Notes under the pieces: model-generated | What the model was told of the DNA's origin: nothing | The model's input: only the letters and a program-made list of their open reading frames with translations | The model's database searches: none | Source: Nocardioides scoriae | GTDB taxonomy: Bacteria > Actinomycetota > Actinomycetes > Propionibacteriales > Nocardioidaceae | Assembly (NCBI RefSeq): GCF_900104965.1 | Contig: NZ_LT629757.1 | Span: 1,240,001-1,304,000, forward strand | Direction of reading: 5' to 3' | DNA length: 64,000 nucleotides | In this document: piece after piece, positions 18,624 to 32,226 of the stretch | How positions within the stretch are numbered: the first letter of the stretch is position 1 | How the letters are laid out: each line of letters starts with the position of its first letter | Translations under genes and position numbers: made by a program

Positions 18624-19681
18624 CGGGTGGCTCCGCTGCGGGCCAGCGCCCGGTTGAGGCGGGCGGCCCAGAAGGGTCCCTCGTAGACGAGGCCGGTGTA
18701 GCCCTGCAGCAGGTCGGCCCCCGCCTCGAGGCGCTCCCGGGCGTCGGCCACCGTGGTGATCCCGCCGACCCCGACCACCACCGGGTCCGGCCCCAGGCGG
18801 CCGCGCAGCAGCCGGACGACCTCGGTGGCGCGGCGCCGCAGCGGCGGGCCGGAGAGCCCGCCCCCGCCGGCCGCCTCGACGGCCGAGGCCGGGCTGGCCA
18901 GGCCGTCGCGGGCGATCGTGGTGTTGGTGGCGACCACGCCGTCGAGCCCGAGCGCCAGGGCCAGGTCGGCCACGGCCAGGACGTCGTCGTCGGCCAGGTC
19001 GGGGGCGATCTTCACCAGCAGCGGGACGTGGCCCGAGCTGACGTCGTCGGCCCGGCGGCGCACGGCGCGCAGCAGCGGCTCGAGGCGCTCCACGGTCTGC
19101 AGGTCGCGCAGGCCGGGGGTGTTGGGCGAGGACACGTTGACGACCAGGTAGTCGGCGTACGGCGTCAGCAGGGCTGCGCTGCGCTCGTAGTCGGCGACCG
19201 CCTCGTCCTCGGGCACCACCTTGGTCTTGCCGATGTTGATGCCCAGGGGCACGCCGGAGCGACGGCCGGTGCGGTCGAGGCGACGCTCGGCCAGCCGCCG
19301 GGCGACCGCCTGCGCCCCCTCGTTGTTGAACCCCATCCGGTTGACGATCGCCCCGTCGGCCGGCAGCCGCGCCAGCCGGGGCCGGGGGTTGCCTGGCTGG
19401 GGGTGCGCGGTGACGGTGCCGATCTCGACGGAGCCGAAGCCGAGGTTGGCCAGCGCGTCGATGCCGACGCCGTTCTTGTCGAACCCCGCCGCGAGGCCGA
19501 GCACGCCGGGGAAGTCCAGCCCCATCGCGCGGACCGCCGCGCCGCCACCCGCGCCGCGGGCCGCCGGCAGCAGGTGGGTCACCGGTCGTCCGGCGCGGAT
19601 GGCCCGGAAGGCCGCGTGGTGCGCCTGCTCGGCGTCGGTGCGCGTCAGCACCCGGTCGAACAGCTGGCGGTAGAGGCCCAC
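18620..19681 (-). CDS. pyrD: Dihydroorotate dehydrogenase (quinone), class 2
   Basis: 353 residues. A membrane-associated flavoenzyme oxidising dihydroorotate to orotate with quinone. The N-terminal helical extension typical of class 2 ([22 protein letters not shown]) precedes the barrel: [44 protein letters not shown], and the catalytic-Ser segment [19 protein letters not shown] phosphate contacts lie in [12 protein letters not shown]. The GTG at 19681 begins 2 bases after the carB stop codon. It is part of the pyr operon and followed by pyrF. Confidence 0.96.
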   Translation of the reverse strand: MGLYRQLFDRVLTRTDAEQAHHAAFRAIRAGRPVTHLLPAARGAGGGAAVRAMGLDFPGVLGLAAGFDKNGVGIDALANLGFGSVEIGTVTAHPQPGNPRPRLARLPADGAIVNRMGFNNEGAQAVARRLAERRLDRTGRRSGVPLGINIGKTKVVPEDEAVADYERSAALLTPYADYLVVNVSSPNTPGLRDLQTVERLEPLLRAVRRRADDVSSGHVPLLVKIAPDLADDDVLAVADLALALGLDGVVATNTTIARDGLASPASAVEAAGGGGLSGPPLRRRATEVVRLLRGRLGPDPVVVGVGGITTVADARERLEAGADLLQGYTGLVYEGPFWAARLNRALARSGATR

Positions 19682-19683
19682 CC

Positions 19684-23021
<3,338 letters not shown>

Positions 23022-23022
<1 letters not shown>

Positions 23023-24191
23023 CAGGCGTCCTTCCCGTCGGTGGTGGCGCTGCGGCGGGCGTCCATGAGCTCGCAGAAGCGGTCGAAGAGGTAGGCGGCG
23101 TCGTGCGGACCCGCGGCCGCCTCGGGGTGGTACTGCACCGAGAAGCTCCGCAGCGCCCCCGCGGCGTCGCGCAGCTCGAGGCCCTCGACGACGTCGTCGT
23201 TGAGGCAGACGTGGCTCACCGTCGCGGTGCCGTACGCCGTGTCGGTCGGCCCGTCGAGCGGCGCGTCGACCGCGAAGCCGTGGTTGTGCGCGGTGACCTC
23301 GACCTTGCCGGTCGTGCGGTCCATCACCGGCTGGTTGATGCCGCGGTGGCCGTAGGTCAGCTTGTAGGTGCCGAACCCGAGCGCCCGGCCGAAGAGCTGG
23401 TTGCCGAAGCAGATCCCGAAGTAGGGCAGCTCCCGCTCGAGGGCACCCTGCAGCAGCGCGACCTGGGAGGTGGTGGCCGCCGGGTCGCCGGGCCCGTTGG
23501 AGAAGAACAGGCCGTCGGGGGACACGGCCAGGACGTCGTCGAGGGTGGAGGTGGCGGGGAGCACGTGCACCTCGATGCCGCGCTCGGCCATCATCCGCGG
23601 GGTGTTGGCCTTGATGCCGAGGTCGACCGCCGCGACGGTGAAGCGCCGCGCGCCGACCGCCGGGACGACGTACGCCTCGGACGTGGTGACCTCGCCCGCG
23701 AGCTCGCTGCCCTCCATCTCGGCCGCGCCCCGGACGCGGGCGAGCAGCGACTCGGCGTCGGTGGTCTCGGTCGAGATGCCGACGCGCATCGCGCCGCGCT
23801 CGCGCAGGTGGCGGGTCAGCGCGCGGGTGTCGACGCCGCTGATGCCGACCACGCCCTGCTCGCGCAGCTCGTCGTCGAGGCTGCGCACCGAGCGCCAGCT
23901 CGACGGGACCCGGGCGGGGTCGCGCACGACGTAGCCGCTGACCCAGATGCGGCGCGACTCGGGGTCGTCGTCGTTGATGCCGGTGTTGCCGACGTGCGGC
24001 GCGGTCATCACGACCACCTGGCGGTGGTACGACGGGTCGGTCAGCGTCTCCTGGTAGCCGGTCATGCCGGTGGAGAAGACGGCTTCGCCGAAGGTCTCGC
24101 CGGCGGCCCCGTAGGACTCGCCGCGGAAGGTCCGGCCGTCCTCCAGGACGAGGATCGCCGGGATGGGACGGGTGGGGGCATGCAGGGGCAC
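23022..24191 (-). CDS. carA: Carbamoyl-phosphate synthase, small (glutamine amidotransferase) subunit
   Basis: 389 residues. CarA hydrolyses glutamine and passes ammonia to CarB. The N-terminal CarA domain ([38 protein letters not shown]) is followed by the class I amidotransferase domain with nucleophile Cys261 in [10 protein letters not shown] and the His/Glu pair in [11 protein letters not shown]. The GTG at 24191 is chosen because GGAGG lies 6 nt upstream; the in-frame ATG at 24181 is too far from it. The Shine-Dalgarno lies inside a PyrR-type RNA hairpin, and a -10 box sits in the pyrC-carA gap, so carA-carB-pyrD-pyrF can be expressed and repressed independently of pyrR-pyrB-pyrC. Confidence 0.96.
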
Positions 24192-24196
24192 GCCGT

Positions 24197-24242
24197 ACCT
24201 CCTTCTCCGCCTCACGGGACGGATCGTTAAAGGATGCCGATC
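24197..24242 (-). promoter_or_regulatory. PyrR-binding-type RNA leader element before carA
   Basis: On the minus strand this 46-base leader contains GTCCCGTGAGGCGG, close to the PyrR-binding loop consensus (ARUCCNGNGAGGYU). TCCG and CGGA close the loop, and an outer CCTT/AAGG helix pairs with the start of the AAGGAGG ribosome-binding site of carA. The likely mechanism is PyrR-dependent translational repression, as known for mycobacterial pyr genes. The element matches the one before pyrR at 44 of 46 positions. Confidence 0.8.
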
Positions 24243-24249
24243 GGCGCCG

Positions 24250-24255
24250 ATGCTA
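24250..24255 (-). promoter_or_regulatory. -10 box (TAGCAT) for carA
   Basis: TAGCAT on the minus strand between pyrC and carA, about 7 nt before the conserved leader element. It would give carA its own transcript with a leader of about 50 nt. Confidence 0.5.
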
Positions 24256-24302
24256 CCAGCGCCGGGGCTCTCCCCCGGCACCCGCGGCAGCCGGCGCCCG
24301 GC

Positions 24303-25579
24303 TCAGACCAGGCGGCCGTCGAGCACCGTGGGGCGGCCGCCGAAGACGGTGTGGACGACCGCGCCGGTCAGGGTGCGGTCGTGCCAGGGGTTGTTGCGCG
24401 ACAGCGACACCGAGGCGTCGCGGTCGACGGTGACGACCGCGGCCGGGTCGACCAGGGTCAGGTGGGCCGGGCGGCCGACCTCGAGCGCTCCGCCGTGGGA
24501 CTCCAGGCCCGCGATCCGCGCCGGCGCCTGCGACATCACCCGGGCGACGCCGGCCCAGTCGAGGGCGCCGGAGGAGACCATCACCTCGCTGACGACCGAC
24601 AGCGCCGTCTCCAGCCCGAGCATCCCGAAGGCGGCGTCGGCGAAGGCGTGCTGCTTGTCGTGCCGGGCGTGGGGGGCGTGGTCGGTGGCGACGGCGTCGA
24701 TGGTGCCGTCGGCGAGGGCGGCGCGCAGCGCCGCGACGTCCTCGTCGGGGCGCAGCGGCGGGTTGACCTTGTAGACGGGGTCGTAGTCGCCGAGCAGGTC
24801 GGTGGTGAGCAGCAGGTGGTGCGGCGTCACCTCGGCGGTGACGTCGATGCCCTGCGCCTTGGCCCAGCGCAGCACCTCGACCGAGCCGGCGGTGGAGACG
24901 TGGGCGACGTGGACGCGGCTGCGGGTGTGGCGGGCCAGCATGACGTCGCGGGCCACGATCGTCTCCTCGGCGATGCCGGGCCACCCGGGCAGGCCGAGGC
25001 GCCCCGACAGCTCGCCCTCGTGGCAGCAGGCGGTCGGTCCGGCGAGGTCGGGGTCCTGGCTGTGCTGGGAGACCACGCCGCCGAAGGCGCGGACGTACTC
25101 CAGCGCGCGGCGCATCACCCGCGGGTCGTGGACGCACCGCCCGTCGTCGGAGAACACCCGGACGCGGGCGCGGGAGCGGGCCATCAGGCCCAGCTCGGCC
25201 AGCTCCTGGCCGCCCAGGCCGTGGGTGACGGCGCCCACCGGCTGCACGTCGACCAGGCCGGCGGCACGCCCCAGGTCGAGCACCCGCTCGGCGGCCTCGG
25301 CGGTGTCGGTGACCGGGCTGGTGTTGGCCATGGCGAGCACGGCGGTGAAACCGCCGACCGCCGCGGCGCGCGAGCCGGTCAGCACCGTCTCGGCGTCCTC
25401 GCGACCGGGCTCGCGCAGGTGGGTGTGCAGGTCGACCAGGCCGGGCAGGGCGACCAGGCCGTCGGCGTCGAGGACCCGGGCGCCGGCGGGGGCCTCGTCC
25501 ACGAGGACGCCGTCGGCGACGAAGAGGTCCCGCGGCTGCCCGCCGAGGACGGCGGCGCCGGTGATGACGAGCGGCTCGC

Positions 25580-25583
<4 letters not shown>
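24303..25583 (-). CDS. pyrC: Dihydroorotase, class I
   Basis: 426 residues. It cyclises carbamoyl aspartate to dihydroorotate. The amidohydrolase metal motifs are visible: [15 protein letters not shown] (His-x-His), the segment [32 protein letters not shown] and the catalytic Asp in [16 protein letters not shown]. The length and the [10 protein letters not shown] form match the class I enzymes that accompany pyrB. The GTG at 25583 overlaps the pyrB stop as GTGA. A 111-base gap with a promoter and a PyrR element separates it from carA. Confidence 0.96.
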
Positions 25584-27220
<1,637 letters not shown>

Positions 27221-27227
27221 GCGGTGG

Positions 27228-27233
27228 ACCCTA
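27228..27233 (-). promoter_or_regulatory. -10 box (TAGGGT) for the pyr operon
   Basis: TAGGGT on the minus strand, 7 nt before the conserved PyrR leader element, the same geometry as the TAGCAT box before carA. Confidence 0.5.
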
Positions 27234-27279
27234 CCAGCGGGCAGGAGCGGCGAGCGGCTGCGCCCGAGGCCCCGCGCCG

Positions 27280-27777
27280 TCACGCGGGCAGCGGCGGGCC
27301 GAGCACCTCCAGCCCGTAGCGCGGCCCCACCTCGTTCCAGCGGGCGATCTCCTCGGGTGCGCTGCGCCCCTCGCCGGGGCCGGGCAGGCGCAGCGCGTCG
27401 GCCGGCACGCCGACCTCGTCGTAGAGCCCCATCAGGCCGCCGGGCACCGTCAGCGAGAGCAGCCGGGCCGGGGCCTCGCCCCGGATGCGGAACGCGTGCG
27501 GCAGCCCGAGCGGGAGGTAGAGGAAGTCCCCGTCGGCGAGGTGGTGCAGCTCCTCCCCGGCGAGGTAGTCCACGCGCCCCTCGAGCACCAGCAGCGCCTC
27601 GGCCTCGCGGGTGTGGCGGTGCACCGGCGTGGCCGTGCCGGGCGGCTGCGTCACCAGCGACATCCCCAGCCGGCCGTCGGTCTGACCGGCACCGACCAGG
27701 TGCTCGAACAGCGACCCCATGGCCCAGGTGCCGGGCCCCTCCCCGGAGCGGTGCACGACCACGGACGAGCTCGACAT
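27280..27777 (-). CDS. Cupin-domain protein
   Basis: 165 residues, a single cupin barrel. Motif 1 is PVHRHTREAEALLVLEG (metal-binding His residues and Glu) and motif 2 is DFLYLPLGLPHAFRIRG (third His). Such proteins are small metal-dependent enzymes or ligand sensors; the substrate cannot be deduced. The ATG at 27777 has GGAGG 4 nt upstream. The gene is divergent from a TetR regulator, and a 7-bp inverted repeat lies between its likely -35 (TTGATC) and -10 (CGATCT), so the TetR protein probably controls it. Confidence 0.85.
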   Translation of the reverse strand: MSSSSVVVHRSGEGPGTWAMGSLFEHLVGAGQTDGRLGMSLVTQPPGTATPVHRHTREAEALLVLEGRVDYLAGEELHHLADGDFLYLPLGLPHAFRIRGEAPARLLSLTVPGGLMGLYDEVGVPADALRLPGPGEGRSAPEEIARWNEVGPRYGLEVLGPPLPA

Positions 27778-27807
27778 GGTGCCTCCAGGCGGGTCACCCG
27801 AGATCGG

Positions 27808-27824
27808 TCCGAAGCGACTTCGGA
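27808..27824. promoter_or_regulatory. Probable TetR operator between cupin and tetR genes
   Basis: Perfect inverted repeat TCCGAAG-CGA-CTTCGGA in the 68-base divergent intergenic region. It lies between the likely -35 (27823-27828) and -10 (27801-27806) of the cupin gene on the minus strand and just upstream of the tetR -10 box on the plus strand, a position suited to repression of both. Confidence 0.7.
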
Positions 27825-27832
27825 TCAATTGC

Positions 27833-27838
27833 TAACCT
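27833..27838 (+). promoter_or_regulatory. -10 box (TAACCT) for leaderless tetR transcript
   Basis: TAACCT lies exactly 7 nt before the GTG of the TetR gene at 27846; no ribosome-binding site is present, indicating a leaderless mRNA. The inverted repeat lies 8 bases upstream. Confidence 0.55.
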
Positions 27839-27845
27839 AGGTCCC

Positions 27846-28484
27846 GTGCCCGACCCGGTCAACCCCCGTCGCTACCGCTCCGCGGTCCGCGAGGAGCAGG
27901 CGGCGGCCACCCGCCGGGCCGTGCTCGCGGCCGCGCAGGACCTCTTCGCCTCCCGGGGGTACGCCGACACGGCCGTCGCCGAGGTCGCCCGGGTCGCCGG
28001 GGTCTCGCTCGACACCGTCTACGCGAGCGTGGGTCGCAAGCCGGCCCTGCTGCTGGCCGTGCACGACCGGGCGCTGAGCGGCGGCGACGACGCGCTGCCG
28101 GCCGAGCAGCGCGACTACGTGGCCGCCGTGCGGGCGGCCGCGGGCGCCCGCGCCAAGCTGACGACGTACGCCGGGGCGCTCGCCGAGCGCTACCCCGCCA
28201 CCGCTCCCCTGGCCGAGGCGCTGCGCGTCGCGGCGCAGACCGAGGCGGCCTGCGGCGAGGTCTGGACGGCCCTCGGCGAGCGCCGCCTGGCCGGGATGCG
28301 GGTGCTGGCCGGCGAGCTGCGGGCGACCGGCGAGCTGCGCACCGACCTCGCCGACGACGACGTCGCGCAGCTGCTGTGGACCACCGGCTCGCCGGAGCTC
28401 TACCTGCTCCACACCAGCCGCCGCACGCCCGAGCAGTACGCCGAGACGCTGGCCGACCTGTGGGTGCGCACCCTCCTAGGCTGA
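27846..28484 (+). CDS. TetR/AcrR family transcriptional regulator
   Basis: 212 residues. The N-terminal helix-turn-helix is clear: REEQAAATRRAVLAAAQDLF followed by SRGYADTAVAEVARVAGVSLDTVYASVGRKPALLLAV (about residues 12-65, in overlapping blocks). The C-terminal ligand-binding domain (about 80-205) has no family-specific signature that I can assign. It is divergent from the cupin gene with a shared palindromic operator, so it most likely represses itself and the cupin gene. The GTG at 27846 follows a -10 box at 7 nt. The -10 of the next gene is embedded in its last codons. Confidence 0.9.
   Translation: MPDPVNPRRYRSAVREEQAAATRRAVLAAAQDLFASRGYADTAVAEVARVAGVSLDTVYASVGRKPALLLAVHDRALSGGDDALPAEQRDYVAAVRAAAGARAKLTTYAGALAERYPATAPLAEALRVAAQTEAACGEVWTALGERRLAGMRVLAGELRATGELRTDLADDDVAQLLWTTGSPELYLLHTSRRTPEQYAETLADLWVRTLLG
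28477..28482 (+). promoter_or_regulatory. -10 box (TAGGCT) for leaderless aminotransferase transcript
   Basis: TAGGCT lies inside the end of tetR and 7 nt before the ATG at 28490. No Shine-Dalgarno sequence precedes that ATG. Confidence 0.5.
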
Positions 28485-28489
28485 GCGCC

Positions 28490-29452
28490 ATGACGTCCTC
28501 CCCCGGCACGACCGGCACCCAGCACTCCAGCGACGACCCCCGCAACGCCTCGATCCTGGTCTGGGTCGACGGGCAGCTGCTGCCGCGGGAGAAGGCGGTG
28601 GTGTCGGTCTTCGACTCCGGCTTCGTGCTCGGCGACGGGGTCTGGGAGGGCCTGCGCGTCAGCGGCGGCCACCCGGTCTTCCTCGACCAGCACCTCGACC
28701 GGCTCGAGGAGGGCGCCCGGGCGCTGCTCATCGACCTGCCGACACGCGCCGAGCTGACCGAGGCGGTCCACGCGACGCTGCGCGCCAACGACATGACCGA
28801 CGGCGTGCACGTGCGGCTGATGGTGACGCGCGGCGTGAAGTCCACGCCCTACCAGGACCCGCGCGTGACCGTGGGCCCCGCGACCGTGGTGGTGGTCGCC
28901 GAGCACAAGGAGCCGATGCCGGCGACCGTCACCGACGGCATCACGCTCTTCACCACCCACGTGCGCCGGGCGACCCCCGACACCCTGGACCCCAAGCTCA
29001 ACGCCCACAGCAAGCTCAACGACGTCCAGGCCTGCATCCAGGCCTACACCGCCGGGGCCGACGAGGCGCTCATGCTCGACCCCCACGGCTTCGTGGCCAC
29101 CTGCAACAGCACCCACTTCTTCGTCGTCACGCGGGCCGGCGAGGTGTGGACCTCCGACGGTCGCTTCTGCCTCGGCGGCATCACCCGCTCCCACGTCCTG
29201 GAGGTCTGCCGCACCCACGAGATCCCGGCGCGCGAGACCACCTTCAGCCTCACCGACGTCTACGACGCCTCGGAGGCCTTCGTCACCGGCACCTTCGCCG
29301 GGGTGGTCCCGGTCCGCACCGTCGACGGCCGCACCATCGGCGCCGGGCTCCCCCACGCCGGCGGCCGCGGGCCCGTGGTGCAGCGCCTCCAGGAGCTCTA
29401 CCAGCAGCACGTCGCGGCCGACGTCGCCGCGCGGGCCGGGGCGGCGTCGTGA
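28490..29452 (+). CDS. Class IV aminotransferase (branched-chain / D-amino acid aminotransferase fold)
   Basis: 320 residues of the fold-type IV PLP enzymes. The start of the domain reads VWVDGQLLPREKAVVSVFDSGFVLGDGVWEGLR; the PLP lysine is probably in DPKLNAHSKLNDVQACIQA; other landmarks are GFVATCNSTHFFVV and FCLGGITRSHVLEVC, resembling the phosphate-binding loop and glycine turn of the family. Substrate (branched-chain, D-amino acid or other) cannot be told from sequence. The stop overlaps the start of the sulfotransferase-like gene (GTGA), so the two are coupled. Transcribed from a -10 box inside tetR. Confidence 0.88.
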   Translation: MTSSPGTTGTQHSSDDPRNASILVWVDGQLLPREKAVVSVFDSGFVLGDGVWEGLRVSGGHPVFLDQHLDRLEEGARALLIDLPTRAELTEAVHATLRANDMTDGVHVRLMVTRGVKSTPYQDPRVTVGPATVVVVAEHKEPMPATVTDGITLFTTHVRRATPDTLDPKLNAHSKLNDVQACIQAYTAGADEALMLDPHGFVATCNSTHFFVVTRAGEVWTSDGRFCLGGITRSHVLEVCRTHEIPARETTFSLTDVYDASEAFVTGTFAGVVPVRTVDGRTIGAGLPHAGGRGPVVQRLQELYQQHVAADVAARAGAAS

Positions 29453-30162
29453 CCGTCCGGGTCGCGATGTGGAGCGGTCCGCGCAACCTGTCGACCGCGA
29501 TGATGCGGGCCTGGGAGAACCGGCCCGACACCGAGGTCGTCGACGAGCCGCTGTACGCCGCCTACCTCGCCGCCACCGGCCTCGAGCACCCCGGTCGTGA
29601 GGAGGTGCTCGCCTCCCAGCCCACCGACTGGCACGAGGCCGTGGCCGGCCTGCTCGCGCCGACCGACGCCGCCGTGCACTACGTCAAGCACATGACGCAC
29701 CACCTGCTCCCCGGCACGACCCTGGAGTGGGTGCCGGCGGCGCGCAACGTGCTGCTGGTGCGCGACCCCGCCGAGGTGGTGGCCTCCTACGTCCGCTCCC
29801 GGGAGTCGTGCGAGCCCGAGGACATCGGGCTGCTCCAGCAGGTGCGGCTGCTGGAGGTGCTGCCCGACGACGTGCCGGTCCTCGACGCCGGCGACTTCCT
29901 GCGCGACCCCGAGGTGCACCTGCGCTGGCTGTGCGACTGGCTGGGCATCGGGTGGACCGACCGGATGCTGTCGTGGCCGGCGGGGCCGCGCGACTCCGAC
30001 GGCGTCTGGGCGCCGCACTGGTACGACGCGGTCCGCCGCTCGACCGGCTTCGAGCCGTGGCGGCCGCGCCCCGTCGAGCTGGGCGCACACGACGCCGCGG
30101 TGGCCGAGGCCTGCCGACCGGCGTACGACCTGCTGCGCGAGCGCCGGCTGCGGCTGGTCTGA
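29449..30162 (+). CDS. Sulfotransferase-like P-loop protein
   Basis: 237 residues. The N-terminus MWSGPRNLSTAMMRAWENRPD resembles the 5'-phosphosulfate loop of PAPS-dependent sulfotransferases, and ARNVLLVRDPAEVVASYVRS resembles the 3'-phosphate-binding motif (RDPxxVxxSY). The C-terminal part (HLRWLCDWLGIGWTDRMLSWPAG) matches related sulfotransferase-like proteins. The acceptor is unknown and catalytic activity is not assured. The GTG at 29449 overlaps the aminotransferase stop by 4 bp, suggesting joint function or complex formation. The gene ends within a palindromic terminator shared with the convergent flavoprotein gene. Confidence 0.8.
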   Translation: MTVRVAMWSGPRNLSTAMMRAWENRPDTEVVDEPLYAAYLAATGLEHPGREEVLASQPTDWHEAVAGLLAPTDAAVHYVKHMTHHLLPGTTLEWVPAARNVLLVRDPAEVVASYVRSRESCEPEDIGLLQQVRLLEVLPDDVPVLDAGDFLRDPEVHLRWLCDWLGIGWTDRMLSWPAGPRDSDGVWAPHWYDAVRRSTGFEPWRPRPVELGAHDAAVAEACRPAYDLLRERRLRLV

Positions 30163-30192
30163 GGCCCGACCGGGACCGTCCGGGGGCCTCAG
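30159..30192. terminator. Bidirectional hairpin containing both stop codons of convergent genes
   Basis: Perfect 9-bp inverted repeat CTGAGGCCC / GGGCCTCAG with a 16-base GC-rich loop. The TGA of the sulfotransferase-like gene lies in the left arm and the stop of the flavoprotein gene in the right arm. Likely a U-less bidirectional terminator. Confidence 0.65.
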
Positions 30193-31544
30193 TCGTCGGC
30201 CGCGAGGTCCTTGAGCGCCTCCTCGACCGCGCGGTGCATGGTCGGGTAGGCGTAGATCATCGAGCGCAGCGTGGCGGTGGGCACCTCCGCGTGGACCGCG
30301 GTGGTGAGCATCCCGAGCACGTCGCCGCCGGTCGGGCCCACGACGGTGGCGCCGACCAGCACGCCGCGGTCGGCGTCCTCGACCAGCTTGACGAAGCCCT
30401 GGGCCCGGTTGATCCAGCCGCGCGAGTTGGCCGACATGTCCTGCCAGCCGGTGCGCACGCTCAGGCCGGCGTCGCGGGCCTGCTGCTCGGTCATCCCGAC
30501 CCCGCCGACCTCGGGGTCGGTGAAGGTCACGTGCGGCACCGCGCGGTAGTCGGCGCGGCCGCCGTCCTGGTCGAGCAGGTCGCGCACCGCGACGGCGGAC
30601 TGGTACATCGACATGTGGGTCCACGCCCCGTGGCCCACGACGTCGCCGATCGCCCACAGGCCGTCCCCGGCCCGCATCGACTCGTCGACCTCGATGCTGC
30701 GCGCCGACGGGTCCAGGCCGACGGTCTCCAGGCCGAGGTCCGCGAGGTTGGGGCGGCGCCCGGCCGCGACCAGGACCTTCTCGACCTCGAGGGTCTGGTC
30801 GGCGAGCTCGACGGAGAAGTGGCCGTCGACGAAGGACACCCGGCGGATCTCGACCTCGGTCAGCACCTGCAGGCCCTCCTCGGCGAACACCTTCCCCAGC
30901 AGCTCGCCGGCCTCGGGCTCCTCGGGACCCAGGATCCGCGGACCGATCTCGAGGACGGTGACGCGGGTGCCGAAGCGCGAGAACGCCTGCGCCAGCTCCG
31001 CGCCGATGGGGCCGCCGCCGATCACGGCCATCGACGCGGGGGCCGCCTCGGCCCGGAGGACCTCCCGGTTGGTCCAGTACGGCGTGTCCGCGAGCCCGTC
31101 GATGGGAGGCGCGCTGGGCGAGGTGCCCGGGTTGAGCACGACGCCGCGGCGGGCCTCGAAGGTCTCCTCGCCCACCTGCACGGTGCGCGGACCGGTCAGC
31201 CGGCCCCGACCGCGCACGAAGCGGACCCCGGCGTCGACGAGGCGGTCGACCGCGACCTGGTCGTCCCAGTCGTCCGTGGCCTCCTCGCGGATGCGGCGGG
31301 CCACGACACCGAGGTCGGGCCGCACCTCCGCGGACCCGGCGAGGTCGCCGACGCGGCGGGCCTCGGCCAGGGCGTCGGCGGCGCGGATGATCATCTTCGA
31401 GGGGATGCACCCGAAGTAGGGACACTCGCCGCCCACGAGCCGCTCCTCGACCCCCACCACGTCCAGGCCGGCCTTCGCCAGCTCCGTCGCCGTCGCCTCG
31501 CCACCGGGGCCGAGACCGATCACCACCACGTCGCACGTCGTCAT
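30189..31544 (-). CDS. NAD(P)/FAD-dependent disulfide-oxidoreductase-family flavoprotein
   Basis: 451 residues, class I pyridine nucleotide-disulfide oxidoreductase fold: FAD-binding VVVIGLGPGGEATATELAKAG, redox-active disulfide GGECPYFGCIPSK, NAD(P) domain MAVIGGGPIGAELAQAFSRFG and the second FAD motif GLWAIGDVVGHGAWTH. At the dimerisation end the usual His-Pro of lipoamide dehydrogenase is Tyr-Pro (YAYPTMHRAVEEA), as in soluble transhydrogenases, yet both cysteines are kept. It is therefore not a standard lipoamide dehydrogenase; the substrate is unknown. The ATG at 31544 begins directly with the FAD strand. No lipoyl-complex genes are nearby. Confidence 0.88.
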   Translation of the reverse strand: MTTCDVVVIGLGPGGEATATELAKAGLDVVGVEERLVGGECPYFGCIPSKMIIRAADALAEARRVGDLAGSAEVRPDLGVVARRIREEATDDWDDQVAVDRLVDAGVRFVRGRGRLTGPRTVQVGEETFEARRGVVLNPGTSPSAPPIDGLADTPYWTNREVLRAEAAPASMAVIGGGPIGAELAQAFSRFGTRVTVLEIGPRILGPEEPEAGELLGKVFAEEGLQVLTEVEIRRVSFVDGHFSVELADQTLEVEKVLVAAGRRPNLADLGLETVGLDPSARSIEVDESMRAGDGLWAIGDVVGHGAWTHMSMYQSAVAVRDLLDQDGGRADYRAVPHVTFTDPEVGGVGMTEQQARDAGLSVRTGWQDMSANSRGWINRAQGFVKLVEDADRGVLVGATVVGPTGGDVLGMLTTAVHAEVPTATLRSMIYAYPTMHRAVEEALKDLAADD

Positions 31545-31605
31545 GGCCCGAGTCTGGCGCACGGGTGGGAGGCACGTCTGCAGGGGCCGGCGCACCCGGC
31601 GCGGC

Positions 31606-32226
31606 TCAGCCCCCGGGGACCTCGACCGTCGAGGTCAGCGTGGTCACCGACGGGCGCTCGGGGGTGGACCCGAAGCCGAAGCCGGGCTCCGGGGAGACCG
31701 GGGCCAGGGGTCCGAGGTCGGTGCCCTGCCAGGTGCCGGTGGCCGAGCGCACCCGGTGGTGGTCGGTGGCGCCGTAGAACTCGCGGCGGCCGTGGGCCGC
31801 GCTGCCGCGGGTCCGGACGCCGCGCAGCAGGACCCGGGCGACCGGGTCGGTGACCGCGGTCCACGCGGGCGCCGTGGCCACGGCGCGCGGCACCAGCCGC
31901 AGCGCCCAGCCCAGCAGGGTGCGCCGGCCGACGCGGACGCTGAGCCGCAGCTCGGCCGAGCTCACCTCCCACGCCGAGCGGCGCCCCGACCCGGAGACCA
32001 CCCCGGCGACCGGACCGATGACCACCCGGTCGAAGCGGTAGGTCGTGGCCACGAAGTCGGCCACCTCCTGCGTGGGCGCGAGCAGCACGCGGGTGCCGTC
32101 GGGCTCGGCGACCATCACGTCGGTGAAGCTGCCCAGGGGGCTGTCGACCCAGTGCCCGACCACGACGCGCACGCCCGAGCGCGAGCCGACGCCGGCGATC
32201 CGTCCCGAGAACCGGTCGCGCCTCAT
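31606..32226 (-). CDS. Conserved actinobacterial protein of unknown function
   Basis: 206 residues. I do not recognise a characterised domain. The N-terminal half looks like a beta-rich domain (RDRFSGRIAGVGSRSGVRVV, then VGHWVDSPLGSFTDVMVAEP) followed by a helical segment with several Val/Leu/Ala runs and a C-terminal stretch rich in Gly, Thr and Pro. No signal peptide or clear membrane segment is visible. The ATG at 32226 overlaps the stop of the DUF1206 gene (ATGA), so it is the last gene of the efp-nusB-lipoprotein-GNAT-DUF1206 chain. Confidence 0.7.
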   Translation of the reverse strand: MRRDRFSGRIAGVGSRSGVRVVVGHWVDSPLGSFTDVMVAEPDGTRVLLAPTQEVADFVATTYRFDRVVIGPVAGVVSGSGRRSAWEVSSAELRLSVRVGRRTLLGWALRLVPRAVATAPAWTAVTDPVARVLLRGVRTRGSAAHGRREFYGATDHHRVRSATGTWQGTDLGPLAPVSPEPGFGFGSTPERPSVTTLTSTVEVPGG

